DNA of 36,459 bases from Deltaproteobacteria bacterium (GTDB lineage: Bacteria; Desulfobacterota; Syntrophobacteria; Syntrophobacterales; Syntrophobacteraceae), in NCBI GenBank assembly GCA_021813685.1, contig JAKAJS010000161.1, forward strand, positions 1-36,459, read 5' to 3'. The notes under the pieces were generated by a model. It worked only from the letters and a program-made list of their open reading frames with translations. It made no database searches and was not told the origin of the DNA. The stretch's first letter is position 1. Each line of letters begins with the position of its first letter. The position numbers and the translations under genes are program-made. This document shows positions 15,679-23,277 of this stretch, in pieces.

Positions 15679-18306
15679 ATGGACATCGTTCGCGGGCTCA
15701 AGAAGATTTTCTCTTTCCGGTCCTCTTCGAACCCGGTTTTGCCTTTCAGCGTGCTCTTTAAAAAATTCCGGAGCATTCTGGAGCGAAACAACCTCATCCT
15801 GGAGCTCATGGCCGACATGGGCGACAAGCTGGGGGGAGAGTACATCTTCGACAGCCAGTACATCATAGACATTTCCGAAAAAATCGGCGACCTGGTCTTT
15901 AAGCTCATCTCCGACCTGTGCGTCATGACGCAGGACGAGATCGTCGACCTGTTCATCGCCTTCGAACGCATCCAATTCGAGATCCAGGAAGAACTGGCGG
16001 GCAGGAGGGCCTTTCCGGTGACTAAACCGGTGCTCCTTCTGGAAGAATTGGGGGCCGATTTCCAGGAGGAGGCGGGAAACAAGTTCGCAAACCTCGGGGA
16101 ACTGCGCAACACGCTGGGGCTGCCCACTATGGACGGCTTTGTGGTAACGACCAGGGCCTTTTTCGATTTCATGGAGGCCAACGGTCTGTTTGCTCATATA
16201 GAAAAAGGGCTTGCCGCGCTCGACCCGGCCGACGACGCGGCCATGGAAGCCTTTTGTGACGAGGTGCGCGGGCGGATCCTTTCCGGGGCCATGCCCGCAC
16301 ACGTGGTCTCGGCCATCCATGCGGCGCTCGATATTGTGTGCGGAAGATCCGGGGGCGAGGCGGCGCGGTTTGCCGTGCGCAGCAGTGCCTGGGGCGAAGA
16401 TAGCGAGTTCAGTTTCGCCGGCCAGTATGACAGCGTGCTAAATGTGCCGAGAAAGAAAATCCCGGATGCCTGGCGGGAAGTGGCGGCAAGCGCCTACGCG
16501 CCCGAAGCGTTGCGCTACAGGCTTCACAGGGGCTACCGGGAAAGCGAGACGGCGATGGCGGTCGGCTGCCAGGTGATGGTGGAAGCCGAGGTGAGCGGGG
16601 CGATGTACACCTATGCGCCGGTGGCCGCGGAAACCGAGGCCATGGTGATCAGTGCGGCCTGGGGCCTTGGCGTTGCCGTTGTGAGCGGGGTTGCCGAATC
16701 GGACACCATTTTTCTCGACCGCCTTCCTCCCCACCGGATTCTCTCCATCGAACCGGGACACAAGACAACGAAAATGGTCGGCGTGCAGCACGGCGGGACG
16801 GCCTGGATCGATACGCCGCAAGAACTGCAGGACGCTGTGTGCCTTTCCGAGGACTCCATCCGCAGGCTCGCCGAGGTGGCGGTAATGATCGAGAAATACT
16901 ACAGGCGCCCGCAGGATATCGAGTGGGCCTTCGACAGCCGGGGAAATCTCTACATCCTGCAATCGAGGCCTCTCAATGTGCGCCCCGACCAGCCCGAGCG
17001 CCACATGGTCCATATCGACAACGCGGCCCTTTCCGCGCAGGTTCTTTTCTCGGGCAAAGGGACGGTGGTTCAGGGGGGGATCGGCTCCGGAAAGGTCTAC
17101 GTGACCACCTCCGACGAGGACTTGAAGGATTTCCCCTTCGGAGCGGTTCTTGTCGCCCGCCATACCTCTCCCCGGTATTCGCGCATCATGCGCAGGGCAC
17201 AGGCCATCCTTACCGACGTCGGTTCGGCCACCGGCCACATGGCTACCCTTGCCAGGGAATATCGCGTCCCGACGGTTGTGGACACCGGAATCGCCACAAA
17301 GGTGCTCAAAACGGGGGATGAGGTGACCCTGGACGCCATCCGCAATGTCGTCTATGCGGGCACGGTGAAAGAACTGAGCCAGTTTGAGATCACCCACGAA
17401 GAGGTCTTCGAAGACACCTACGAATACCGCATGCTGAGAAGAGTGCTAAAGAAGGTGACCCCGCTCAATCTCGTCGATCCCAACTCAGAATCCTTCCGGG
17501 CTGCCCGCTGTCGGACCTGGCACGACATCACCCGGTTTGTTCATGAAAAAGCGGTTGAGAGTCTCATCGTTTTAAGCGAGAATTACCAGCGTCTTCAGGA
17601 CAGGAGTTCCCGGCGGCTGGAGTTCTCCATTCCGCTCGGCCTTATGATAATCGATATCGGCAAAGGAACGAACGCACCGGCCACAGCCCGCTCCATTGCG
17701 CTCGAGCAGATTGAATCGATCCCCATGAAGGCGCTCCTGGAGGGACTCCAGGAAAGCGGCATGTGGGAAACCGCGCCGGCCGCGGTAGATATCGGCAGCT
17801 TCATGTCGAGCCTGACCCGTACCTTCAGTTCCTCGATGGCCGGGCCGGAGGACGTTGGAAGAAATCTGGCGGTCCTCTCCGACAACTACATGAACCTGCA
17901 CCTCAGACTGGGATATCACTTCAATATCCTGGACGCCTACATTGGGGAGGAGCTAAACGATAATTATATTTATTTCCGCTTCCTCGGTGGAGTCTCCAAC
18001 ATCGAACGCCGCTCCCGCCGGGCGCAGTTTATCGCCGATGTAATGGAGGGCTTCGATTTCCGTGTCGAAATCCACGGGGATCTGATCGTAGGCAGGCTCA
18101 AGAAATTGACAAAAGAGCTTATGGTCGGCAGGATGAAAGTCCTTGGCGGCCTGATAGGCTATACGCGCCAACTCGATGTCGATATGACCGGCGATGAGAG
18201 GGTCGATTTCCATCTGGCCGAATTCATGCGCAGGATTCAGGTTCTTAAGGAGGTAAGCGAGGATGCCCCCATGTGCGAGTTGCACCCGACTCTTGATTCT
18301 GGATGA
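15679..18306 (+). CDS. PEP-synthase/PPDK-like protein without the PEP-binding barrel
   Basis: 875 residues from the ATG at 15679 with AGGAGG 5 bases upstream. Residues 1-110 are helical and unrecognised. Residues about 115-435 are the PPDK/PEP-synthase ATP-binding domain, with FAVRSSAWGEDSEFSFAGQYDSVLNV (shown here in parts: FAVRSSAWGED and SFAGQYDSV), EVSGAMYTYAP and QDIEWAFD...ILQSRPL. Residues 450-570 are the swivelling phosphohistidine domain with His520 in GSATGHMATLAREY. The C-terminal PEP/pyruvate TIM barrel is absent; residues 575-875 are a helical domain I do not recognise. It may transfer phosphate from ATP through His520 to an unknown acceptor. The next gene, a receiver-only regulator, overlaps its end by 44 bases. 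Confidence 0.85.
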   Translation: MDIVRGLKKIFSFRSSSNPVLPFSVLFKKFRSILERNNLILELMADMGDKLGGEYIFDSQYIIDISEKIGDLVFKLISDLCVMTQDEIVDLFIAFERIQFEIQEELAGRRAFPVTKPVLLLEELGADFQEEAGNKFANLGELRNTLGLPTMDGFVVTTRAFFDFMEANGLFAHIEKGLAALDPADDAAMEAFCDEVRGRILSGAMPAHVVSAIHAALDIVCGRSGGEAARFAVRSSAWGEDSEFSFAGQYDSVLNVPRKKIPDAWREVAASAYAPEALRYRLHRGYRESETAMAVGCQVMVEAEVSGAMYTYAPVAAETEAMVISAAWGLGVAVVSGVAESDTIFLDRLPPHRILSIEPGHKTTKMVGVQHGGTAWIDTPQELQDAVCLSEDSIRRLAEVAVMIEKYYRRPQDIEWAFDSRGNLYILQSRPLNVRPDQPERHMVHIDNAALSAQVLFSGKGTVVQGGIGSGKVYVTTSDEDLKDFPFGAVLVARHTSPRYSRIMRRAQAILTDVGSATGHMATLAREYRVPTVVDTGIATKVLKTGDEVTLDAIRNVVYAGTVKELSQFEITHEEVFEDTYEYRMLRRVLKKVTPLNLVDPNSESFRAARCRTWHDITRFVHEKAVESLIVLSENYQRLQDRSSRRLEFSIPLGLMIIDIGKGTNAPATARSIALEQIESIPMKALLEGLQESGMWETAPAAVDIGSFMSSLTRTFSSSMAGPEDVGRNLAVLSDNYMNLHLRLGYHFNILDAYIGEELNDNYIYFRFLGGVSNIERRSRRAQFIADVMEGFDFRVEIHGDLIVGRLKKLTKELMVGRMKVLGGLIGYTRQLDVDMTGDERVDFHLAEFMRRIQVLKEVSEDAPMCELHPTLDSG

Positions 18307-18676
18307 TGAGCCCATAGTGTGCAAGCGGCTCAAACCCGCCTTCCAGAAGGCCGGCTACGAAGTCGAGACCTTCACCGACAGCGCCTCCGCCCTGGAAAGA
18401 ATCGAGGAGCAACGCTTCGATGTCGTCATTACCGACCTCAAAATGGAAGGAATCGATGGACTCCGTTTTCTTGCCCGGGTAAAAGAGCTCTACCCCGACA
18501 CGGGCATCATCGTCATCACCGGATTCGCCACCTCCGATACCGCGAAGGAATCCTTCCGGAAGGGCGCCTTCGATTTCGTAGCCAAGCCCTTTAAGCTGGG
18601 CGATATTATTGATTCGGTTCGCCGCTTCGAAGAGAGCAGGGCTTCAAGCCCCCCGGAGGAGAGCCGGAAAGAATGA
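18263..18676 (+). CDS. receiver-only response regulator
   Basis: 137 residues starting in the end of the phosphotransferase gene, with AAGGAGG about 10 bases before the ATG. A single CheY-like receiver: DDE at 14-16, phospho-acceptor Asp58 (TDLKMEGIDG), a conserved Thr/Ile strand IIVITGFAT and Lys in VAKPFKLGD; after it only a short charged tail ending SRKE. There is no output domain. It resembles the receiver of the sigma-54 regulator at 10143-11504 (both LDDE...VCxRL and F(T)xS patterns), so it may compete for the same kinase or act on the phosphotransferase. These links are inferred. Confidence 0.88.
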   Translation: MPPCASCTRLLILDDEPIVCKRLKPAFQKAGYEVETFTDSASALERIEEQRFDVVITDLKMEGIDGLRFLARVKELYPDTGIIVITGFATSDTAKESFRKGAFDFVAKPFKLGDIIDSVRRFEESRASSPPEESRKE

Positions 18677-18734
18677 AAAATCCGCGAAAGAGCCGCCTGC
18701 CGGTTGGGCCGAGCGAAGCGATGCCCGGCTCGCT

Positions 18735-19574
18735 ATGATCCGATTTGAGAATTTGCAGAAAAGATACAACCGGGTCGAAGCGCTTAGAGGCGTAAGCCTC
18801 GAGGTCGGTACGGGAGAGTTGTTTGCGTACCTGGGGCCCAACGGTTCGGGCAAGACGACGACCATAAAGATTCTTACCTGCCTCGCGGTCCCGTCCGCCG
18901 GCGACGCATGGCTAAACGGCTTTCACACGGGAAAACAAAGTCTTCAGGCAAAGCGCCAATGCGGAGTCGTTCCCCAGAACATCAACCTCGACAATGAACT
19001 CACGGTGCGCGAAAATCTCGATCTTCACGGAAAACTCTTCCAAATGGGTCGAAAAGAACGTGCGGGGCGCATCGCGGAAATCCTCGAATACATCGAGCTT
19101 TCAGACAGGATAGACAGCTCGGTAAAAACCCTCTCCGGCGGGCTCAAAAGGAGAGTCATGATCGCGCGGGCTCTCATGCACTCCCCCCGCATACTATTTC
19201 TGGACGAGCCGACCGTGGGCCTCGATCCGGCCATCCGGCGCAGGATCTGGTCTCTTGTCAAGAACATCCAGCAGAGTGGAACGACGATTTTTCTCACCAC
19301 CCATTACATCGAAGAAGCGGAATTTCTGGCCGACCGGGTGGCATTCCTGGACGAGGGGAAAATTGTGGCTCTCGACACCCCGCAAAATCTTATGCACTCG
19401 ATGGGCGAGTGGGCACTCGACACGCTCGGCGACGGCCGCATGGAGACGCTCTATTTTGCGGACAGAAACGAGGCCCAAAGGCACCTGTCCGACTCCCGGG
19501 CGGGTTTTTCCCTGAGGCGCGTAAATCTCGAAGATGTCTTCATCGCCCGCACCGGCCGGAGAGTCACGCCATGA
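18735..19574 (+). CDS. ABC transporter ATP-binding protein (ABC-2/DrrA-NodI type)
   Basis: 279 residues from the ATG at 18735 (MIRFENLQKRYN), where homology begins; upstream in-frame sequence looks non-coding and no strong ribosome site is visible. Walker A GPNGSGKTTT, Q-loop VVPQNINLDNELTVREN, signature LSGGLKRRV, Walker B RILFLDEPTVGLDP and switch His in LTTHYIEEAE are all present. A short C-terminal extension (about 215-279) is typical of drug/polysaccharide-type exporters. The permease start overlaps its stop (ATGA). It is 58 bases after the receiver gene and probably in the same operon. Confidence 0.93.
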   Translation: MIRFENLQKRYNRVEALRGVSLEVGTGELFAYLGPNGSGKTTTIKILTCLAVPSAGDAWLNGFHTGKQSLQAKRQCGVVPQNINLDNELTVRENLDLHGKLFQMGRKERAGRIAEILEYIELSDRIDSSVKTLSGGLKRRVMIARALMHSPRILFLDEPTVGLDPAIRRRIWSLVKNIQQSGTTIFLTTHYIEEAEFLADRVAFLDEGKIVALDTPQNLMHSMGEWALDTLGDGRMETLYFADRNEAQRHLSDSRAGFSLRRVNLEDVFIARTGRRVTP

Positions 19575-20305
19575 GCGGCATGTTCGCGATTTATCTCCGG
19601 GAGATGCTGATCCTGCGAAAGAGGCTTTTGCGGCAGCTGGCCTCGATGTCGGTGAGCCCGCTTCTCTACCTGGCGGCCTTCGGGTTTGGCATGGGGCGGG
19701 GGGTAAAAGTCGGCGCGCACTCCTACCTCGAGTTCCTGATCCCGGGGCTCGTCGCCATGACCAGCATGACCCAGGCCTTCGCCATCGGAAGCGAAATAAA
19801 CATAGCGCGTTTCTATTGGCACATTTTCGAAGAGTTTCAGGCTGCGCCCATAACCAACATTTCCTATGTGGCCGGGGAGGTGCTTGCGGGGGTGACGAGG
19901 GCGCTTTTTTCCGTTCTCCTGATTGTTGCGATTGCGGCCGTCTCCGGCGTGAGCCTTTCCTACAACCTCTATTTCTGGGTCGCAGCCGGGCTTAACAGCT
20001 TCGTTTTCGCCTCTCTTGCCGTCGGCCTCGCGATGCTCGTAAAATCCCATTCCGATCAGGCGCTTCTCACCAATTTTTTCATCACTCCGATGGCCTTTCT
20101 CGGAGGAACCTTTTTCCCCGTCGCCCGAATGCCGACGTGGGTGCAGCGGATTCTCTATTTCCTCCCTCTCACCCACGCCTCCGAGGCCATCCGGACGGCT
20201 GCCTTCGGAGAGCGCCCCCCGGGCTCTTCTTTTCTCGTTCTTGCCGCACTCGGAACCCTTCTTTTCATCTTCGCCTTTCTCTCCGTCAAACGGTCGCTGG
20301 AGTAG
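19571..20305 (+). CDS. ABC-2 type transporter permease
   Basis: 244 residues with six predicted transmembrane segments, including an N-terminal amphipathic start (MSGMFAIYLREMLILRKRLL) and the ABC-2 signature region FLGGTFFPVARMPTWVQRILYFLPLTH. Paired by a 4-base overlap with the ATPase, it would form a two-gene exporter. The substrate is not evident; DrrB/NodJ-type permeases export drugs, polysaccharides or lipids. Its presence in the sigma-54 gene string suggests export linked to the upstream phosphotransfer genes, which is inference. Confidence 0.92.
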   Translation: MSGMFAIYLREMLILRKRLLRQLASMSVSPLLYLAAFGFGMGRGVKVGAHSYLEFLIPGLVAMTSMTQAFAIGSEINIARFYWHIFEEFQAAPITNISYVAGEVLAGVTRALFSVLLIVAIAAVSGVSLSYNLYFWVAAGLNSFVFASLAVGLAMLVKSHSDQALLTNFFITPMAFLGGTFFPVARMPTWVQRILYFLPLTHASEAIRTAAFGERPPGSSFLVLAALGTLLFIFAFLSVKRSLE

Positions 20306-20361
20306 CTCCGGACCCGGCGCTGGATGCCTCGCGAGGGTTGAGCCGTCCCGCAAGCCCCAGA

Positions 20362-20400
20362 ACCGGCCCTGACCGTAAAAATACAGCTATTCCAGGGCCT
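20362..20400 (+). other. loose inverted repeat after the ABC operon
   Basis: GGCCCTG and CAGGGCC arms about 24 bases apart, 55-90 bases after the permease stop, with no T-run. It could mark the end of the exporter transcript but is weak evidence for a terminator. The rest of 20306-20539 holds the -24/-12-like box described separately and no gene. Confidence 0.3.
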
Positions 20401-20429
20401 TGATCTCTTGCCGGGGATCCCCCCCGGAC

Positions 20430-20445
20430 TGGCACGCTACTTGAC
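20430..20445 (+). promoter_or_regulatory. near-consensus sigma-54 promoter candidate
   Basis: TGGCACGCTACTTGAC matches TGGCACG-N4-TTG fully except that the -12 GC is GA. The GG is at 20431-20432 with the right 10-base spacing. The same stretch contains TTGACA (20441-20446), a good sigma-70 -35 hexamer, but no good -10 lies 17 bases on. It would drive the small gene at 20540. The -12 deviation makes it weaker than the 13323 promoter. Confidence 0.45.
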
Positions 20446-20539
20446 AAACAATAGAGAGAAAGAAGTTCGGAAAAATTTGAGGGGAGGAATTAAAAAACCA
20501 TTTCATGATGAATAACATATGCGGAAAAAGGAGAAAGCC

Positions 20540-20845
20540 ATGGAAGCCGTACAAAGCTACTGTGACAACGTGGTGACCGAATTGAGCGTGTGGAAGGCCA
20601 AAGCCTATGATGTGGTGCGCAGGTTCGACAAGCTTTCCTCCGGCGAGAAGGGGAAGGTGGCCGATCAGATAAACGATCTGCACGTGTACATCGAGGAGCT
20701 TGAAAACCGCATCGCGAGGCTGAGAACCGAGTGCCCTACCGACTGGAAGGCGGACCAGATCGAGATGGAGAACGCATTCGGTCATCTGAAGGGGAAGTTC
20801 AACGACATTTACGCCAATGTATCCCCCGGAGACATTGGCGGATGA
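20540..20845 (+). CDS. small helical protein of unknown function
   Basis: 101 residues from the ATG at 20540, with AAAGGAG upstream; a start at 20519 is possible but lacks a site. The sequence is charged and almost entirely helical (for example ADQINDLHVYIEELENRIARL) and likely forms a coiled coil. It begins MEAVQSYCDN and ends SPGDIGG, with no membrane segment and no signal peptide. I do not recognise the family. It follows the ABC exporter and has its own -24/-12-like box, so it may belong to the same regulon. A strong hairpin follows its stop. Confidence 0.7.
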   Translation: MEAVQSYCDNVVTELSVWKAKAYDVVRRFDKLSSGEKGKVADQINDLHVYIEELENRIARLRTECPTDWKADQIEMENAFGHLKGKFNDIYANVSPGDIGG

Positions 20846-20864
20846 TCCACGAAGAGGTCTGACT

Positions 20865-20903
20865 CATCAGGCGGGAAAAGGGCGCGGCCTTGCCCGCCTG
20901 ATG
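20865..20903. terminator. 11-bp hairpin between convergent genes
   Basis: CATCAGGCGGG (20865-20875) and CCCGCCTGATG (20893-20903) form a perfect 11-bp stem with a 17-base loop. It sits 20 bases after the small helical gene and 8 bases before the end of the convergent FMN-protein gene, so it can serve both transcripts. There is no T-run on either strand. Confidence 0.6.
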
Positions 20904-20910
20904 CGCCGGA

Positions 20911-21363
20911 CTACTGGAGATGCACCTCGGTAATTTCCCGGAACTTTTCAACGATAATAAATTTTTGCACCCGCACCCCGATGAGAGCGCAGGTCGAGGC
21001 CGTTGCAAACTTCTCCAGAGTAGGGTGTTTTTGGAGAAAGAGGCCGAGAGACTCCTCCCTTTCCCGGCCGCTGAGCTCGCGAGCCTCCCCGAGAATGGTT
21101 GCCGCGCTCGCCGTATCAAAATCGGACTCCAGGTTGTTTCGGTTGTCCACGAGCATGGCCACCCGCGGGTGCTCCAGGATGTTTGCAAATTTCCTCGTAT
21201 CCCTTTCGGTGGCAAAGAGGATGCAGTCACGGGCCTGCGAAGCGGCAAACGCCACGAGACTTGAGTAGGGTTGCCCCGCCGAGTAGGTGGATAAAACTGC
21301 CAGCTTCTGAGTGGAGAGCAAAGAGGTGAGGATGTCCGAGGTCTTTTCCGAACCGGTTTTCAA
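20911..21363 (-). CDS. pyridoxamine 5'-phosphate oxidase-like FMN-binding protein
   Basis: 150 residues with the split-barrel flavin-binding pattern: LLSTQKLAVLSTYSAGQPYSSLVAF (strands 1-2; key residues LAVLST and GQPYSSL), ILFATERDTRKFANI (with the T-x-K-x-x-N motif) and HPRVAMLVDNR. This family binds FMN and in many members handles small flavin-linked oxidations or haem/cofactor chemistry; the substrate is unknown. Its start overlaps the stop of the NAD(P)-binding protein gene by 4 bases, so the two are coupled and may form a flavin/pyridine-nucleotide pair. Confidence 0.85.
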   Translation of the reverse strand: MKTGSEKTSDILTSLLSTQKLAVLSTYSAGQPYSSLVAFAASQARDCILFATERDTRKFANILEHPRVAMLVDNRNNLESDFDTASAATILGEARELSGREREESLGLFLQKHPTLEKFATASTCALIGVRVQKFIIVEKFREITEVHLQ

Positions 21364-22328
21364 TGGGGATATCCTTTCGTAAAAGTATCTGCCGGGAACA
21401 TGACGGAGCCCGCTTCCGTTTCCCGCAGAGCCTGACGCAGGGAGTCGACCATCGGGGTAAGGGGAATCGGGATGAGTTCCCGGATTCTATTTTCCTTGCA
21501 CACGACCTCGTTTTTGAGCCCCTCGATAAGAGGCGAGGCCAACCCCGAGGAGACGGGCGTCACCAGAGCCACCCACAGCGAGGCAAGGCGCGGGGTAAGA
21601 ACCGGAACGGAGAAGACAACGCGCCTTAAGCCCCGCACTCCGGCATAGAGTCTGATCATCTGCCTGTAGGTGACGATTTCGGCGCCCCCGATATCGAACC
21701 TGGCGCCGGCGGTTCTACTTTCCCGCAGACACCCCACGAGGTATCCGACAGCGTCATGGATGTCTATCGGCTGGCAGCGCGTATCGATCCACCGCGGGGC
21801 AACCATCACGGGCAGTCGCTCGACGAGATAGCGAAGCATTTCGAAGGGCGCACCTCCCGCCCCGATTATATTTGCTGCGCGCAACTCCGTGAGTGCGGGT
21901 TTTCCGGAGGAGAGTATCTTCGCCACTTCCTGGCGGCTGGCAAGATGCTCGGAGAGCCGGTCGCCATATTCTCCGAGTCCTCCCAGGTACAGTATGCGCT
22001 CGACTCCCTGCTTCCCGGCCGCCCGGACGAAATTTTCGGCGGCCTTTCTGTCCTTTCCGGCAAAATCCCCCGAACGCCCGACCGCACGTCCTCTCATGGA
22101 ATGCACCAGGTAATAGGCAAACCGTACGCCTTCGAGAGCGGTGTCCAGAGATCGGTCGTCGAGCAGGTCCGCCTCCACCACGGAGCCCTCGATGCCTGGA
22201 TTGAGCTCTTTGAACCTGCGCTCCGAGCGGACAAGAAGTCTTGGCTCATAGCCTTTCCGGCCAAGAGCCCGTGCGAGCCGGCGTCCCACAAACCCGGCCG
22301 CTCCCGTCACCAGGATTTCTTTTTTCAT
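21360..22328 (-). CDS. NAD(P)-binding protein, atypical SDR (NmrA/YbjT-like)
   Basis: 322 residues beginning with the Rossmann loop ILVTGAAGFVGRRLARAL, the TGxxGxxG signature of extended/atypical short-chain dehydrogenases. Further family features are ADLLDDRSLDTAL, FAYYLVHSM, and RILYLGGLGEYG in place of the YxxxK active site, so it is more likely a nucleotide-binding isomerase/reductase or regulatory type (YbjT/NmrA, complex I NDUFA9-like) than a classical dehydrogenase. It is divergent to the SRPBCC gene with 97 bases between and coupled to the FMN protein. Confidence 0.85.
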   Translation of the reverse strand: MKKEILVTGAAGFVGRRLARALGRKGYEPRLLVRSERRFKELNPGIEGSVVEADLLDDRSLDTALEGVRFAYYLVHSMRGRAVGRSGDFAGKDRKAAENFVRAAGKQGVERILYLGGLGEYGDRLSEHLASRQEVAKILSSGKPALTELRAANIIGAGGAPFEMLRYLVERLPVMVAPRWIDTRCQPIDIHDAVGYLVGCLRESRTAGARFDIGGAEIVTYRQMIRLYAGVRGLRRVVFSVPVLTPRLASLWVALVTPVSSGLASPLIEGLKNEVVCKENRIRELIPIPLTPMVDSLRQALRETEAGSVMFPADTFTKGYPH

Positions 22329-22425
22329 AGCCCGATCCGTTGACCTTTTCGGTCGGTGCGGCGATTATTGGACTTGTGCAATCGGGACAAAAATAAGCCT
22401 CCATGGAGACTTTGGTAAGTGTCAA

Positions 22426-22950
22426 ATGGTCATTCGTGAAAAGATACGAATAGAAGCTCCTCTTTCCGTCGTCTGGTCGGTCTTCACATGCCTGGAAGAC
22501 TGGGCGCAATGGAACGGCGTTTGCAAAAGCGCCTGCCTGGTTGTCCCTTCCTCGCCCGACGAAAGGGCAGGAGAGACGGTTTCGGAAGGGGCTTGCATCG
22601 CCTTCACCATAAGACCGGCAATCTTTCCGATACGAATAACGCCCAGGGTCACCCGATATGTCCCGCACAGGGAAATAGTCTGGGAGGGCAGCCGGTTCGG
22701 CGTCCACGCCGAACACGCATTCGCCTTCGATGAGCAAGACAAAAGCGTCGTGGTCACCAGTACGGAAAAATTCGGAGGGTTCGGCCTGCTTTTGAGCCGC
22801 CTCGCGCTCATCCCCTCGCGCCTTCATCGCCTTACCCGCGAGCTTCTCCTCGCGCTCAAGAGGGAAGCCGAGTCACGGGTAGTTCCAGGAAAGCCTTTAA
22901 AAGGCTCTACGCCAGGACGTTATTTCCGATCGGACGACGGCTCCCTTTGA
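22426..22950 (+). CDS. SRPBCC (START/polyketide-cyclase-like) ligand-binding protein
   Basis: 174 residues with the helix-grip fold pattern: IRIEAPLSVVWSVFTCLEDWAQWN at the N-terminus (key residues IEAP, VW and WAQWN), a central hydrophobic-strand region (ITPRVTRYVPHREIVWEG, HAEHAFAFDE) and a long C-terminal helix LTRELLLALKREAESR. SRPBCC proteins bind hydrophobic ligands; the ligand is unknown. The last 4 bases overlap the -35 element of the toxin-antitoxin promoter. Divergent from the SDR-like gene, it may share control with that pair. Confidence 0.8.
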   Translation: MVIREKIRIEAPLSVVWSVFTCLEDWAQWNGVCKSACLVVPSSPDERAGETVSEGACIAFTIRPAIFPIRITPRVTRYVPHREIVWEGSRFGVHAEHAFAFDEQDKSVVVTSTEKFGGFGLLLSRLALIPSRLHRLTRELLLALKREAESRVVPGKPLKGSTPGRYFRSDDGSL

Positions 22951-22981
22951 CAGCGACCTTTTTACGGACTATATTTGGTCC
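22947..22981 (+). promoter_or_regulatory. sigma-70 promoter with overlapping operator for the toxin-antitoxin genes
   Basis: TTGACA (22947-22952), a 17-base spacer and TATATT (22970-22975): a near-perfect sigma-70 promoter. An inverted repeat GGAC-N8-GTCC (22966-22981) covers the -10 element. This is the expected place for autorepression by the antitoxin or antitoxin-toxin complex. The GGAG ribosome site follows at about 22992. Confidence 0.75.
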
Positions 22982-23001
22982 TACCAGGATGGAGGCATAT
23001 C

Positions 23002-23277
23002 ATGAAACTGACCAGTCAAATAAAGCCGATCAGCTATCTCAAGACGCATGCCGCTGAGATCGTACGCACAATGGGGGATAAACAGGAACCCTTGATCATC
23101 ACCCAGAACGGCGAAGCCAGGGCAGTCCTGCAGGACATTGAAAGTTATGAGCAAACGCAGGAAACTATGGCGCTTCTGAAAATTCTGGCGTTAGGTGCTC
23201 GTCAGATCGATGAAGGTCGGGTCGTGTCCGCGACCAACGCCATCCAGGGGGTTCGTGAGCGTAGAAGGGCTCGCTGA
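23002..23277 (+). CDS. type II antitoxin, Phd/YefM family
   Basis: 91 residues from the ATG at 23002 with GGAGG 7 bases upstream. The N-terminus KPISYLKTHAAEIVRTM and EPLIITQNGEARAVLQDIESYEQ form the Phd/YefM DNA-binding fold; the C-terminal part (about 60-91) is charged and would wrap the toxin. It should neutralise the neighbouring ParE/RelE-like protein and repress the shared promoter through the operator over the -10 element. The toxin start overlaps its stop by one base, the normal coupling for such pairs. Confidence 0.9.
   Translation: MKLTSQIKPISYLKTHAAEIVRTMGDKQEPLIITQNGEARAVLQDIESYEQTQETMALLKILALGARQIDEGRVVSATNAIQGVRERRRAR

Noticed and set aside
16438-17397. 319-codon minus-strand frame
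   Set aside because: Antisense to the ATP-grasp part of the PEP-synthase-like gene.
19451-20353. 300-codon minus-strand frame
   Set aside because: Antisense to the ABC permease; translation is charged low-complexity sequence.
20441-20470. Sigma-70 promoter using TTGACA at 20441
   Set aside because: No acceptable -10 hexamer 16-18 bases downstream; the overlapping -24/-12-like box is the better reading, though not certain.
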